A stretch of 43,839 nucleotides of DNA. Source: a virus. The position numbers were made by a program, and so were the translations under genes. The notes under the pieces were generated by a model. The model was given only the letters and a program-made list of their open reading frames with translations. It was not told the DNA's origin and did no database searches. Location of the stretch: IMG/VR virus record IMGVR_UViG_3300046838_000123, positions 1 through 43,839 of that record; one strand, given 5' to 3'. This document shows positions 14,183 to 21,767 of the stretch, one piece after another (within the stretch, counting starts at the first letter, position 1; the number at the start of each line of letters is the position of its first letter).

Positions 14183-14222
14183 CACTATTGGTGTTGACGT
14201 GTACCACTGAGAGTGATAACGT
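14183..14222 (+). promoter_or_regulatory. Early promoter with operators O3 and O4
   Basis: TTGACG (14194-14199), a 17-base spacer and TAACGT (14217-14222); GATAAC at 14215-14220 is an alternative -10. O3 CACTATTGGTG (14183-14193) abuts the -35 and O4 CACTGAGAGTG (14205-14215) fills the spacer. O3 has the same 11-bp core as O1. This is the expected PR-like promoter of the plus-strand early block, repressed by one of the HTH proteins. Confidence 0.75.
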
Positions 14223-14229
14223 CTCTCCC

Positions 14230-14322
14230 ATGGCCTCGCAACGTGAACAACCGCAACAAGATTCGTCAGGACCGGGCGGGCGATTTGCGTCGCGGGGCCT
14301 CCATCCACGGGAGCTGACATGA
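14230..14322 (+). CDS. Small ORF, 30 aa, first of the early operon
   Basis: MASQREQPQQDSSGPGGRFA... ends in TGA overlapping the next ATG (ATGA at 14319-14322). No Shine-Dalgarno is visible, but the predicted transcript start falls at about 14229, so leaderless translation is possible. It may serve only as a coupling leader. No domain. Confidence 0.4.
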   Translation: MASQREQPQQDSSGPGGRFASRGLHPRELT

Positions 14323-14504
14323 GCGAGTTACGCGAGATCCTGCAGGCACAGACCAAGGCCATGGCTGGCGCCTTCAGTGCGGGGCATACGGCCGGGTATC
14401 GGGAAGGCTTCAACGCGGGGATCGCTGAAGCGGAGAAGATCTTCGCGAAAGCATTCCCGCAGTACAAACCAACCTTGTCTGCCAACACGGGAGCGAAGTC
14501 GTGA
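14319..14504 (+). CDS. Hypothetical early protein, 61 aa
   Basis: MSELREILQAQTKAMAGAFS followed by AGHTAGYREGFNAGIAEAEK is a helical, Gly/Ala-spaced small protein of a type common in phage early operons. It overlaps the next gene by ATGA or GTGA, as most genes in this block do. The upstream GGAG lies five bases before ATG. No function assigned. Confidence 0.7.
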   Translation: MSELREILQAQTKAMAGAFSAGHTAGYREGFNAGIAEAEKIFAKAFPQYKPTLSANTGAKS

Positions 14505-14836
14505 GTCATACACCGGGACCGTGGACGCTGGACACTGTTCGGACATCGATCGGCAGTTGCCACAAGATTGGCCCCTTCCCTAGCCACGGCTCCCGCGACA
14601 CTACACACGCATGTGTGTACGTCGATGGTGTTGCACCGGATCAGCAGACGACGATTTCCCACGAGCTGCTTGCCAACGCTCGCCTGATCGCCGCTGCGCC
14701 GGACCTGCTGGCCGCACTGAAACTGCTGATGACCGAAACCGAGTTGTCCGGCAATGCCGGATCGAAGGACTACGGATGGCCTGCCTGTGTTGTCGCATCC
14801 AGAGCGGCCATCGCCAAAGCGGAGGGCCAGTCATGA
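14501..14836 (+). CDS. Conserved phage early protein, 111 aa
   Basis: GTG start giving MSHTPGPWTLDTVRTSIGSC, with the HTPGPW opening and the ending LLANARLIAAAPDLLAALKL that mark a widespread family of phage proteins of unknown function. The stop overlaps the next ATG (ATGA, 14833-14836). Family known, role unknown. Confidence 0.8.
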   Translation: MSHTPGPWTLDTVRTSIGSCHKIGPFPSHGSRDTTHACVYVDGVAPDQQTTISHELLANARLIAAAPDLLAALKLLMTETELSGNAGSKDYGWPACVVASRAAIAKAEGQS

Positions 14837-15069
14837 AAGAGCCTGTCTACTTCGTCAACCGAGTCCCTCCCATGGGTGGACTGGCGTTGATGGCACTGCG
14901 ATTGACAGAACAACGAACGGGCTATGGTCCCTTCGTGGGGGAGTTCGAGAATCCGGCAACTTTCCTAGAGCCACGGAAACATCTCGATCGTTTCCCCGAG
15001 GATTGGCTTCAATTCAGCCGAGAATATTATTCGATCATCGACCGCATCGCGCGTGGAGCGAAGCCGTGA
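14833..15069 (+). CDS. Hypothetical early protein, 78 aa
   Basis: MKEPVYFVNRVPPMGGLALM through LQFSREYYSIIDRIARGAKP. It starts in an ATGA overlap and ends in a GTGA overlap, which fixes its frame. A soluble alpha/beta protein with no recognised domain. Confidence 0.65.
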   Translation: MKEPVYFVNRVPPMGGLALMALRLTEQRTGYGPFVGEFENPATFLEPRKHLDRFPEDWLQFSREYYSIIDRIARGAKP

Positions 15070-15239
15070 CCGTCTTCTCCAGCCGCACGTACTTGGCCGG
15101 CGAACTCACGCGCCTTCGCATCGACATCGAGTTGCGCACGCTGGCCGGCGAACACTCCAAAGCGCTGCAGGCGGATGCGATGTTGTTCCTGCAGACGGCG
15201 CTGCAGTTGAAGGCCATGACAGAGGCACGACTGCAGTGA
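15066..15239 (+). CDS. Hypothetical early protein, 57 aa
   Basis: GTG start in a GTGA overlap. The product is almost entirely helical (TYLAGELTRLRIDIELRTLA, ALQADAMLFLQTALQLKAMT). No domain recognised. Frame supported by overlaps at both ends. Confidence 0.6.
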   Translation: MTVFSSRTYLAGELTRLRIDIELRTLAGEHSKALQADAMLFLQTALQLKAMTEARLQ

Positions 15240-15427
15240 GCATGTCGCACGCCTTCATGGACTTCGGCCTGTGGACGATCGCGATCCTATGGTTGTGTCA
15301 GTTCATCGCCGCGCATCTGAGGACGAACCCGCCCAAGCGCAGGTTGCCGCCACCGTCCATCTGCTGTGAGCGCACAGGCGATTGGCGCATGAATCTACCG
15401 TCGATGGCGCGTAGGCAAGGGGAATGA
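15236..15427 (+). CDS. Small membrane protein, 63 aa
   Basis: GTG at 15236 overlaps the previous stop (GTGA); ATG at 15242 is the alternative. One membrane helix, FGLWTIAILWLCQFIAAHL, is followed by a basic Pro-rich tail. No family recognised. Confidence 0.55.
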   Translation: MSMSHAFMDFGLWTIAILWLCQFIAAHLRTNPPKRRLPPPSICCERTGDWRMNLPSMARRQGE

Positions 15428-15428
15428 C

Positions 15429-15635
15429 ATGGACATGCAAGTGCGCGCCGCGGCGATCTGTTGCATCTGCAAATGCTCCGTGGATATCCACGCACCGCAT
15501 GCGATCGTCAAACACGACTATGCGCATTTGGATTGCGCGGACGCTTACGATGCGCAGGATCTTGGGAGCATTGACCTGATTGAGGATGTCTTTGCCATGG
15601 ACGAAGAAACCGAATTCGAGGAGGAATACGAGTGA
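15429..15635 (+). CDS. Small Cys-rich protein, 68 aa
   Basis: MDMQVRAAAICCICKCSVDI contains a CxxC pair, then His and Cys residues (HAPHAIVKHDYAHLDC) that could bind zinc, and ends in an acidic tail EEYE. It precedes bet and overlaps it by GTGA. Possibly a DNA- or Bet-associated accessory; function unknown. Confidence 0.65.
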   Translation: MDMQVRAAAICCICKCSVDIHAPHAIVKHDYAHLDCADAYDAQDLGSIDLIEDVFAMDEETEFEEEYE

Positions 15636-16462
15636 ACGCTGTAGTAACTGTTCCGCGAGTAACGAGTTCAACTTCTGTGCTTGTCCGCATGGCCGGCAAG
15701 TACGGCGTTGATCCCGAAAAGATGATGTTCACGCTCAAGGCCACAGCCTTTAAGGGTGAGGTCAGCAACGAGCAGATGATGGCTCTATTGGTCGTGGCCG
15801 ATCAATACGACCTGAATCCGTGGACCAAGGAGATTTATGCCTTCCCCGCGCAGGGGGGCGGCATTGTCCCGGTCGTTGGTGTAGACGGATGGTCGCGGAT
15901 CATCAATTCCCACCCGCAACTCGACGGTCTCGACTTCATCGAGGGCGATCTCAACAGCAAGAGCATCCCAGCGTGGATCGAGTGCCGCATCCACCGCAAG
16001 GACCGCAGTCACCCGACGTGCGTCAAAGAATACTTCGATGAGGTGTACCGGGATGTGGGTCCGTGGAAATCTCATCCGCGCCGGATGCTGAGGCATAAAG
16101 CGCTGATTCAGGCGGCTCGACTCGCGTTCGGGTTTGTTGGAGTCTACGACCAAGACGAGGCTGAGCGGATCATCGATGTCACATCCCAAGTGCAGATCGG
16201 GAAGATGGACCCGAGAGGCGATCTGTCCGACGTTGATATGACCCTGCGTGATAAGTGGGTCGATGACATCAAGTCGATTCTGGATCAGGACAAGGAAGAG
16301 CACGAGATCGCGGCAGAAATGCGCGAGGTGGCCGCCGAGCTGAACAAGCACCATGAATTGTACATTTGCGTGCTCGATGAACTCGCCAAACGCGACATCA
16401 TCACGAAGAAGAATTTCAAGAAGATCACGGCGCTGGACGCTGAACGCGTTCACGGTGGGTGA
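15632..16462 (+). CDS. bet: Phage recombination protein Bet (single-strand annealing protein)
   Basis: Protein of 276 aa of the Bet/RecT superfamily: LATAFKGEVS-type core (here TLKATAFKGEVSNEQMMALL), YDLNPWTKEIYAFPAQGGGI, PVVGVDGWSRIINSHPQLDG, then CRIHRKDRSHP and MLRHKALIQAARLAFGFVGV. These proteins coat single strands and anneal complementary DNA. Lambda Bet is 261 aa. The GTG start at 15632 has a strong GAGGAGGAA Shine-Dalgarno. The exonuclease partner usual in lambda-type systems was not recognised nearby, so Bet may work with a host nuclease or the Ref-like protein downstream. Confidence 0.93.
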   Translation: MNAVVTVPRVTSSTSVLVRMAGKYGVDPEKMMFTLKATAFKGEVSNEQMMALLVVADQYDLNPWTKEIYAFPAQGGGIVPVVGVDGWSRIINSHPQLDGLDFIEGDLNSKSIPAWIECRIHRKDRSHPTCVKEYFDEVYRDVGPWKSHPRRMLRHKALIQAARLAFGFVGVYDQDEAERIIDVTSQVQIGKMDPRGDLSDVDMTLRDKWVDDIKSILDQDKEEHEIAAEMREVAAELNKHHELYICVLDELAKRDIITKKNFKKITALDAERVHGG

Positions 16463-16941
16463 TGGAACTCCTTTTCCAAAAGGGCTCGACAGGGTTGGTC
16501 TCTGCGTGTGAGGAGGCCGCCCAGTGGCTGAGCAAGAAAAAGCTTGGCGCAACCATCCTTGTAGAGCCCCGGGAGATGCGCAACGGTGCGTTCTTCAAGA
16601 AATGGTTCGCGTTGGTTGAAATGGCCTACGGCTATTGGGCCGAAGCTGCCGAAACGCTGGAGTTCAAAGGTCAGCCGGTGCGGCCTGCGTTCCTGCGCTT
16701 TCGCAAGGACGTAACGATCCTCGCGGGTTACTACGACCCGGTCGTGAATCTCAAGGGTGAGGTGCGGATCGAAGCTGCTTCCATCGCCTGGGCTAACATG
16801 AATGAGGAAACCTTCACCAAGCTCTACGACGCCACGATTCAGGTACTGCTCGCCAAGGTGTTCAACGGCAAGGTCTGCAAGAGTTGGACGGAACGACAGT
16901 TGCGCGATGTGGCTAACCAAGTGTTGGAGTTTGCAGCATGA
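16462..16941 (+). CDS. DUF1367 family protein
   Basis: Protein of 159 aa: ILVEPREMRNGAFFKKWFAL and VEMAYGYW near the N-terminus, a central KDVTILAGYYDPVVNLKGEV, and SIAWANMNEETFTKLYDATI near the C-terminus. These are the conserved blocks of DUF1367, found next to recombination genes in lambda-like phages. Its role is unknown. ATG 16462 overlaps the bet TGA by one base. Confidence 0.88.
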   Translation: MELLFQKGSTGLVSACEEAAQWLSKKKLGATILVEPREMRNGAFFKKWFALVEMAYGYWAEAAETLEFKGQPVRPAFLRFRKDVTILAGYYDPVVNLKGEVRIEAASIAWANMNEETFTKLYDATIQVLLAKVFNGKVCKSWTERQLRDVANQVLEFAA

Positions 16942-17288
16942 ACAGGATGGAACAGCTACGAGTCGAACGAATGATGCGTCTGGGATGCATTGCGTGCGCG
17001 TGGCTGGATATCCCGTGCGTCGCCCAGGAATGTCACCACATCCTGTCTGGCGGCAGACGTATGGGGGACTGGTGGACGCTGCCGCTGTGCCGCGGTCACC
17101 ATCAGGGCGACTGGACCATCGAGCAACGGCGCGTCATTGGGCCCCGATGCCTGGTTGCCATCTCGGACGGCAGCAAAGCGTGGGCCGAGAGCTATCCAAC
17201 ACAGAAAGAGCTGTGGGAGTTGGTGCAGGAGCGGTTGGGGTTGATGTGGCCGGTGGGTAGCAAGATCGTACCGAGGGTGCAAGCATGA
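16938..17288 (+). CDS. Ref-like RecA-dependent HNH nuclease
   Basis: Protein of 116 aa with LGCIACAWLDIPCVAQECHH, ILSGGRRMGDWWTLPLCRGH and HQGDW: paired cysteines and the HH...C..HH metal centre of the P1 Ref family (recombination enhancement function), which nicks DNA within RecA-made loops. P1 Ref is longer, with an extended N-terminus; this form is the compact core seen in many phages. Clustering with bet and DUF1367 supports a recombination role. Confidence 0.85.
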   Translation: MNRMEQLRVERMMRLGCIACAWLDIPCVAQECHHILSGGRRMGDWWTLPLCRGHHQGDWTIEQRRVIGPRCLVAISDGSKAWAESYPTQKELWELVQERLGLMWPVGSKIVPRVQA

Positions 17289-17674
17289 AATGCAGCGTCG
17301 AAGGATGCGAACGGCCGATCCAGTGCAAAGGCCTGTGCTCGCGCCACTACATGCGCCTGCATCGCACCGGGAAGCTCACCACGGAGCGTTTTACCGGCGA
17401 CTTCTGGACCAAGGTTGAGATGGGCGCCCCTGAGACGTGCTGGCCGTGGAGAGGCTATAGGAAGCCTTCAGGGCATGGTCTGACGAGCATGAAAGGACTG
17501 CCTGTCGGTGTGGATCCATTTCGAGGCGCATTGCCTGCCTTGGCTATCGAAGGCGCGGTTGGCGCGGATCATGAAGTCATGACGTGGATATTCATCGGCC
17601 TGCTGATTGTCACGACGGTGTTGATGCTCGCGATGGTCGGTGCGCGCACGTTGGAGGGGTTACGCGATGAGTGA
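17285..17674 (+). CDS. Truncated HNH-type N-terminus fused to a membrane helix, 129 aa
   Basis: Residues 1-65 read like the start of an HNH endonuclease: CSVEGCERPIQCKGLCSRHY, MRLHRTG, then FWTKVEMGAPETCWPWRGYR. The HNH catalytic half is absent; the frame continues through low-information sequence into a single membrane helix, MTWIFIGLLIVTTVLMLAMV, which alone has an ATG at 17579. Likely a deletion has joined an endonuclease remnant to a small membrane protein gene. The second part may be translated separately. Confidence 0.55.
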   Translation: MKCSVEGCERPIQCKGLCSRHYMRLHRTGKLTTERFTGDFWTKVEMGAPETCWPWRGYRKPSGHGLTSMKGLPVGVDPFRGALPALAIEGAVGADHEVMTWIFIGLLIVTTVLMLAMVGARTLEGLRDE

Positions 17675-17719
17675 GCGGATGGCCGAAACCCACAACACAT
17701 TGTAACTAAAGGTAAAAAC

Positions 17720-18577
17720 ATGGGCATTGATGCAGAACTTCTAATCCGTGGTGTCTCGGCAAAAACGGTGAGCGATGAGTGGCTGCGCGAGACTTCATGG
17801 CGCCTGTGTCAGTCCATCGGAGCGAAGCATTTCTTCATCACCGACGGATTAACACCTGTCGAATATGTCGTTGCTCATAAGGCGTGGCATGAAGCCTTCA
17901 ATTCACATCCGTCGTACCCACAGTTTGATGCGGCATCCAAGGCGTCGAACAACTACCAAGATCCACGCTCTGCTGAATATCGGGCTCAATGGCAGACCGC
18001 ACGTAACGCGATTATTGCGGATATCGGCGAATCTCCGAAGGAGCGCCGATTGGCTATTGAGCGCACGCTGACTCGTTACCGCGAAGACGACGATCCGCCA
18101 CCAGGCGCAGAGTATCGCGAGGATTCGGATACCCCTATCAAGGCTCGCAGGGACGAGTGTCTGCTAGAACTGAGCCTATATGGGCGCTACTACGGCCCCG
18201 GATACGAGCGTGGTGACATTCTCATCTACTGCGCCATGGCTGAATGGCTGGAGGTCAACATCCCCGGCTGTGAGGTCTGGTATGGCGGGGATAGCTCCGG
18301 GGTCTGTGCGGAGCCATTCACCGAGGCCAAACGTCGCGACCTACGCAACCATTTGTACGGCGCTCAAGGCCGCGATTACTTCAATCGTGATGGCTGGGGC
18401 GGTAAGCCTCCAGTGATGCCCAAGGCGTGCTCGCTCTGCCCTATGGATCGCTATCACGGCAACCAGTTCGGCTTCGGCCAGCATGGAGCGTATGCAGCGT
18501 TCCATTGCGACGGCTGCGGCAAATCAGTTGAGACACGCGACAGCGGCTCAACTTGGACGGAGAAGAAAGATGACTGA
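17720..18577 (+). CDS. Conserved hypothetical protein with C-terminal zinc ribbon, 285 aa
   Basis: The N-terminal part (MGIDAELLIRGVS, WRLCQSIGAKHFFI) and the middle motif LSLYGRYYGPGYERGDI...WLEVNIPGCEVWYGGDSSGV...EPF belong to a conserved hypothetical family in phages and plasmids. The C-terminus adds a zinc ribbon, ACSLCP...HCDGCGK (two CxxC pairs). An AAAGG lies upstream of ATG 17720. Function unknown. Confidence 0.75.
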   Translation: MGIDAELLIRGVSAKTVSDEWLRETSWRLCQSIGAKHFFITDGLTPVEYVVAHKAWHEAFNSHPSYPQFDAASKASNNYQDPRSAEYRAQWQTARNAIIADIGESPKERRLAIERTLTRYREDDDPPPGAEYREDSDTPIKARRDECLLELSLYGRYYGPGYERGDILIYCAMAEWLEVNIPGCEVWYGGDSSGVCAEPFTEAKRRDLRNHLYGAQGRDYFNRDGWGGKPPVMPKACSLCPMDRYHGNQFGFGQHGAYAAFHCDGCGKSVETRDSGSTWTEKKDD

Positions 18578-18860
18578 AGAAACAAACAGCACGCTCACCA
18601 CTGAAACGCTGTACTACCTGCAGGATACGCGGGATTTCGTCGGCAACTCGATGCTGTGGTGGCGGCAGAACGGTGCCGGCTACTGCTGCGACGTGCGCGA
18701 GGCCCATGCCTACACCAAGGCGCAAGCCTATGCCCAGCACAAGATGCGCGCCACCGACCTGCCGTGGCCAAAGGAGTACATCGATGCTCGCGTGGCTCAC
18801 CACGTTGACTTCCAACGAGTCGATCGAGAACTGGCGCTAGCCGCTTGGGAGCCGAAATGA
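18570..18860 (+). CDS. Hypothetical early protein, 96 aa
   Basis: From ATG 18570, overlapping the previous gene by 8 bp: TETLYYLQDTRDFVGNSMLW, WRQNGAGYCCDVREAHAYTK, AQAYAQHKMRATDLPWPKEY. The phrase YLQDTRxxVGNxxxWWxxxxxGYxCxxxxAxxY recurs in small phage proteins of unknown function. Stop overlaps the next ATG. Confidence 0.7.
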   Translation: MTEETNSTLTTETLYYLQDTRDFVGNSMLWWRQNGAGYCCDVREAHAYTKAQAYAQHKMRATDLPWPKEYIDARVAHHVDFQRVDRELALAAWEPK

Positions 18861-18943
18861 GCGAGCGCTACAAATGCCCAAACTGTGGCCAATGCATGCG
18901 AGCCTGTCACAGAGCGAGATGCCCAACGGGGCCAACGCCATGA
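18857..18943 (+). CDS. Tiny zinc-ribbon peptide, 28 aa
   Basis: MSERYKCPNCGQCMRACHRA followed by RCPTGPTP. Cys7, Cys10, Cys13, Cys17 and Cys22 could bind a metal. ATGA overlaps at both ends (18857 and 18940) support translation. Function unknown. Confidence 0.5.
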   Translation: MSERYKCPNCGQCMRACHRARCPTGPTP

Positions 18944-19158
18944 CCGGAACAGAGCGAACGCTACCTGCAGAGAAGCGCGATTGGTATGACTGGATCGTCA
19001 CCGTCCTCGCTTCGGTCGTTGTTGTGTTCATTTGGAAATTCGCGGCATGGGGAGCGACCTTCTTGCCTTGGATATCGATGAACCAAGATCAATGGTTTGT
19101 GATGTTCGTCGCGACGAGTCTCGCGCTCCACCTTCACACAAAGAGGCACGCGTCATGA
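18940..19158 (+). CDS. Small membrane protein, 72 aa, two helices
   Basis: Two hydrophobic helices: WIVTVLASVVVVFIWKFAAW and WFVMFVATSLALHL, with a charged N-terminus (LPAEKRDWYD). Frame fixed by ATGA overlaps at both ends. No family recognised. Confidence 0.6.
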   Translation: MTGTERTLPAEKRDWYDWIVTVLASVVVVFIWKFAAWGATFLPWISMNQDQWFVMFVATSLALHLHTKRHAS

Positions 19159-19400
19159 CCGAGGTTGCACGTCCCGAAGATGAGGAAGTCAAAGCCCTCA
19201 AAGATCGCGTGGCGCTTTTGGAAGGCATCCTGCGATGCTCCCCATGCACATGTATGACGTATGGGCGCGCGAGCTTTCCACCGTCTCCAGACGACTACTC
19301 CACGCGGCAATGGTGTGGCCGCTGTCGGGTACTCGGGTTCGACAAGAATCCCGAGCCCAAGCCGAGCTTTGTGTTCCCAAATCAACTGGTGATCTCATGA
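19155..19400 (+). CDS. Cys-rich hypothetical protein, 81 aa
   Basis: A short coiled-coil start (EDEEVKALKDRVALLEGIL) precedes CSPCTC and CGRCRVLGFD, four to five cysteines that could form a zinc knuckle. Coupled to neighbours by ATGA overlaps. Function unknown. Confidence 0.6.
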   Translation: MTEVARPEDEEVKALKDRVALLEGILRCSPCTCMTYGRASFPPSPDDYSTRQWCGRCRVLGFDKNPEPKPSFVFPNQLVIS

Positions 19401-19753
19401 CAGTTGTAGGTTCATCGGAAAAGGACACCTATCCGACGCCGGAGCACGGATGGACGTGCTTCCATTGCGGCGAGCACTTCCCGCCGACATTCGCTGGCCA
19501 TCAAGCAGCGCGCCACCATTTCGGCGACGGCCCCACCGAGGACCCGGCTTGCCGCATCAACGCGCGCCAGTTTCGTGCCATGCAAGATCTAACGCGCAGA
19601 TACCAGTCGGAGGACACCGAGCTGCATCGAGAAATAGCACGAATGCAGGCTGATCACGCGGTGGCTCTGCGGCGCGAGGAAGAGAAGGGATACGCGCGCG
19701 GCCTGGAGGATGCGAAGACATATCCCGAAACGCTCGCGAGGGTAGGCACATGA
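19397..19753 (+). CDS. C2H2-type zinc-finger/coiled-coil protein, 118 aa
   Basis: WTCFHCGEHFPPTFAGHQAA then RHHFGDGPTEDPAC gives a CxxC...H...H finger near residues 20-45, followed by a long charged helix (RRYQSEDTELHREIARMQAD). This CxxCGExF...HxxxHFG layout is shared by a widespread phage protein family of unknown role. Confidence 0.75.
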   Translation: MTVVGSSEKDTYPTPEHGWTCFHCGEHFPPTFAGHQAARHHFGDGPTEDPACRINARQFRAMQDLTRRYQSEDTELHREIARMQADHAVALRREEEKGYARGLEDAKTYPETLARVGT

Positions 19754-20214
19754 CCAACACAACAGACTCCCTCCCCTCAAATCCGATGGACACAGGCGAG
19801 CTATGGCCCTTCCTGCGTTCACTTCTGTCGCGCGGCGGCGATATCTGGATCGACCACCAACAAAAGTCGTATGAAGAATATTCGGCACGGCTCGACGTGG
19901 CGGCACGTGAACAAGTGCCAAAACTCATGCAACTCCTGAGCGGCAAGATCAAAGCGCCACCGTCCGAGACGGATAAGCCCCCCATGACCTCCGCAGATGT
20001 ATTGAGAGTTTTTGCCCCGTTGCCACCGGATGAAGCCGCAGCACTGCGCGAATACGGCATCGATCGTTCAGCGGACGAGACGGGAGAGCGATGCAATTGC
20101 GGAGCATACGAATGGCCGCCGGGCACGGCCCGGATCGAAGACTCACTCGGCTTCACGCATCGGCGTCATGTGTCCTGCGATACACCCGCTCTGAAAGCCA
20201 GAGAACAACCATGA
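19750..20214 (+). CDS. Hypothetical early protein, 154 aa
   Basis: Helical N-terminal half (ELWPFLRSLLSRGGDIWIDH) and a C-terminal part with CNCGAYEWPPGTARIEDS and a later Cys, giving a possible metal site. No domain recognised. Overlaps both neighbours by ATGA. Confidence 0.65.
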   Translation: MTNTTDSLPSNPMDTGELWPFLRSLLSRGGDIWIDHQQKSYEEYSARLDVAAREQVPKLMQLLSGKIKAPPSETDKPPMTSADVLRVFAPLPPDEAAALREYGIDRSADETGERCNCGAYEWPPGTARIEDSLGFTHRRHVSCDTPALKAREQP

Positions 20215-20534
20215 GGGACGAATTCTTCGAGCCGAAGGCCACAACGCACTCCGACGATAGCAACGTCATCTGCCCGTATTGCAAACACGGGTTCCAGCCC
20301 GAGGCAGAGGACTACTCGGAGGATATCCGCACGCACGAATGCTTCGAGTGCGGGAAGAAGTTTCGCATGTACCAAGTCTTCAGCGTGTCCCACTACAGCA
20401 AGCCGGACTGCGAGCTGAACGGTGAGGCACACGACTGGGACGTGGTCTCGGCCCGCACTACCAATTACCAGTCGTGCGGCAACTGTAACAAGTGGCGCCC
20501 AACGCCTGCGCCCGCTCTGAGCGACAACGTATGA
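20211..20534 (+). CDS. Multi-CxxC zinc protein, 107 aa
   Basis: Two CxxC pairs form a ribbon (ICPYCKHGF ... HECFECGKKF), and a second metal site may use CELNGEAHDW and CGNCNKW. The pattern resembles phage zinc-ribbon proteins of unknown function. Coupled to neighbours by overlaps. Confidence 0.7.
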   Translation: MRDEFFEPKATTHSDDSNVICPYCKHGFQPEAEDYSEDIRTHECFECGKKFRMYQVFSVSHYSKPDCELNGEAHDWDVVSARTTNYQSCGNCNKWRPTPAPALSDNV

Positions 20535-20659
20535 CCTTCTGGGATGGATACGTGATTGGCGTGGTGACCATGGTGGTCTTAAACATCGGCTTCAATCTGA
20601 TCTGGGTACGCCTTGCGTTCCGCAGTTTGTTGGGCAAGGGAGCGAGTCATGAAAGTTGA
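20531..20659 (+). CDS. Small membrane protein, 42 aa
   Basis: MTFWDGYVIGVVTMVVLNIG continues FNLIWVRLAF: one strongly hydrophobic helix. The ATG overlaps the previous stop. It shares 11 bases with the next gene. No family recognised. Confidence 0.5.
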   Translation: MTFWDGYVIGVVTMVVLNIGFNLIWVRLAFRSLLGKGASHES

Positions 20660-20846
20660 ATTCTACTGTGACGTGCCAGAGTACGCCTACCATGGGATGG
20701 CGCTTTGCGCTTGGACACACATTCCTGGCTACGCGGTGTCCAATGGCTATAAGCGCCTGAAATTCACGGTCGATATGCCCATCAAGGAATACGACCAGTT
20801 TCTTGCTCAAGTTGTACCAACGGAACAGCACAACGAGCAACCCTAA
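20649..20846 (+). CDS. Hypothetical early protein, 65 aa
   Basis: MKVEFYCDVPEYAYHGMALC, ending VVPTEQHNEQP. A small beta-rich protein of unknown function. The TAA overlaps the next ATG by one base. Confidence 0.6.
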   Translation: MKVEFYCDVPEYAYHGMALCAWTHIPGYAVSNGYKRLKFTVDMPIKEYDQFLAQVVPTEQHNEQP

Positions 20847-21244
20847 TGGGCTACTTCCCCAATGGCACAGCCGGCGAGGCCTATCACGCGGAGTACTGCT
20901 CCGAGTGTATCCACGACCAGCAGGAGGGCGGTTGTCCGATCTGGTTCCTGCACGGGCTGCACAATTACGACGAATGCAACAAGCCGGATAGCTTTCTGCA
21001 CATCCTCATTCCACGGACGCCCGACAAGCTGAGTAACGAGGCCTGTAGCATGTTTCTGCCGTCCCTTGAGGATAGGCCGAGTCCGCGCACCGCGACCCAT
21101 TGCGCGCGTTGTGGCGAGCCCTACCACGGTGGCGCGTGTAAGCCAGTCTATACGCCGCGCGATGTGGCCCAGATCCTTTGCGACAACTCGCCGCGATGCG
21201 ACGACAGTTGCACCCATACATCCGAAGGTACAAAACATGACTGA
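20846..21244 (+). CDS. Cysteine-rich conserved hypothetical protein, 132 aa
   Basis: The first half (GEAYHAEYCSECIHDQQEGG, CPIWFLHGLHNYDECNKPDS) has the CxxC...CPIW...YNYxxCxx pattern of a known hypothetical phage family. The second half has HCARCGEPYHGGACKP. About ten cysteines suggest two metal sites. Function unknown. Confidence 0.72.
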   Translation: MGYFPNGTAGEAYHAEYCSECIHDQQEGGCPIWFLHGLHNYDECNKPDSFLHILIPRTPDKLSNEACSMFLPSLEDRPSPRTATHCARCGEPYHGGACKPVYTPRDVAQILCDNSPRCDDSCTHTSEGTKHD

Positions 21245-21464
21245 CGAACAAATCAAGCACATGGTCAATCGCTTCTTGGGATGGCGGCTGCCGGAGAATT
21301 TCCAACCGGATGCCGGGATCAGCTTCAAGGCCGAGTTCAACGAGCACACGGCGCATCCGATGAAGCACCAGCCCAGCGGCACCAATCTGTTCGATGCCAG
21401 CCAAGCGGACGCAATGGTTCGCTATATGGTCGAAGGGATGCCGCGAGATGAGTTCAATGGATGA
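21237..21464 (+). CDS. Hypothetical early protein, 75 aa
   Basis: MTDEQIKHMVNRFLGWRLPE, FQPDAGISFKAEFN, DASQADAMVRYMVEGMP: a pattern common in phage early regions (MTDEQIxxMVxRFLxWxLPxxFxPDxGISF). The family is recurrent but without known function. Good frame support from overlaps. Confidence 0.75.
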   Translation: MTDEQIKHMVNRFLGWRLPENFQPDAGISFKAEFNEHTAHPMKHQPSGTNLFDASQADAMVRYMVEGMPRDEFNG

Positions 21465-21651
21465 CCACCTCTGTCCTGAATGCGCGCTCTGGTATGACCC
21501 AGCATCGAGCGTGCCTCACACCTGCGCGGGTGTCATGGGGTTCCAGCGGGACCTTTATTGCAAGAAGCACGGGGAGCAAAGTGAGATTCCGTGCCCGTGG
21601 TGCCAGCTAGAAGCTGGAGCACATCCCAGCGCAAACGAGGGGCAGAAGTGA
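21448..21651 (+). CDS. Cys-rich hypothetical protein, 67 aa
   Basis: CPECALWYDPASSVPHTC and YCKKHGEQSEIPCPWC give two CxxC-type metal sites. ATG at 21448 is used here; ATG at 21457 is an alternative. Function unknown. Confidence 0.6.
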   Translation: MSSMDDHLCPECALWYDPASSVPHTCAGVMGFQRDLYCKKHGEQSEIPCPWCQLEAGAHPSANEGQK

Positions 21652-21767
21652 CCACACAGGAGGCCGCAGTCGCCATTGGCGGCATGGCTTTGATTAGTGC
21701 CGTCTGCTGGGTGACGCACAGCGCCGAGCCCTTATTGGCGCTTCTGATCCTGCTGTTTTTTCTATGA
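21648..21767 (+). CDS. Small membrane protein, 39 aa
   Basis: GTG start in a GTGA overlap. Reads VTTQEAAVAIGGMALISAVC and ends LLALLILLFFL, largely hydrophobic, with one or two membrane passes. No family recognised. Confidence 0.5.
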   Translation: MTTQEAAVAIGGMALISAVCWVTHSAEPLLALLILLFFL

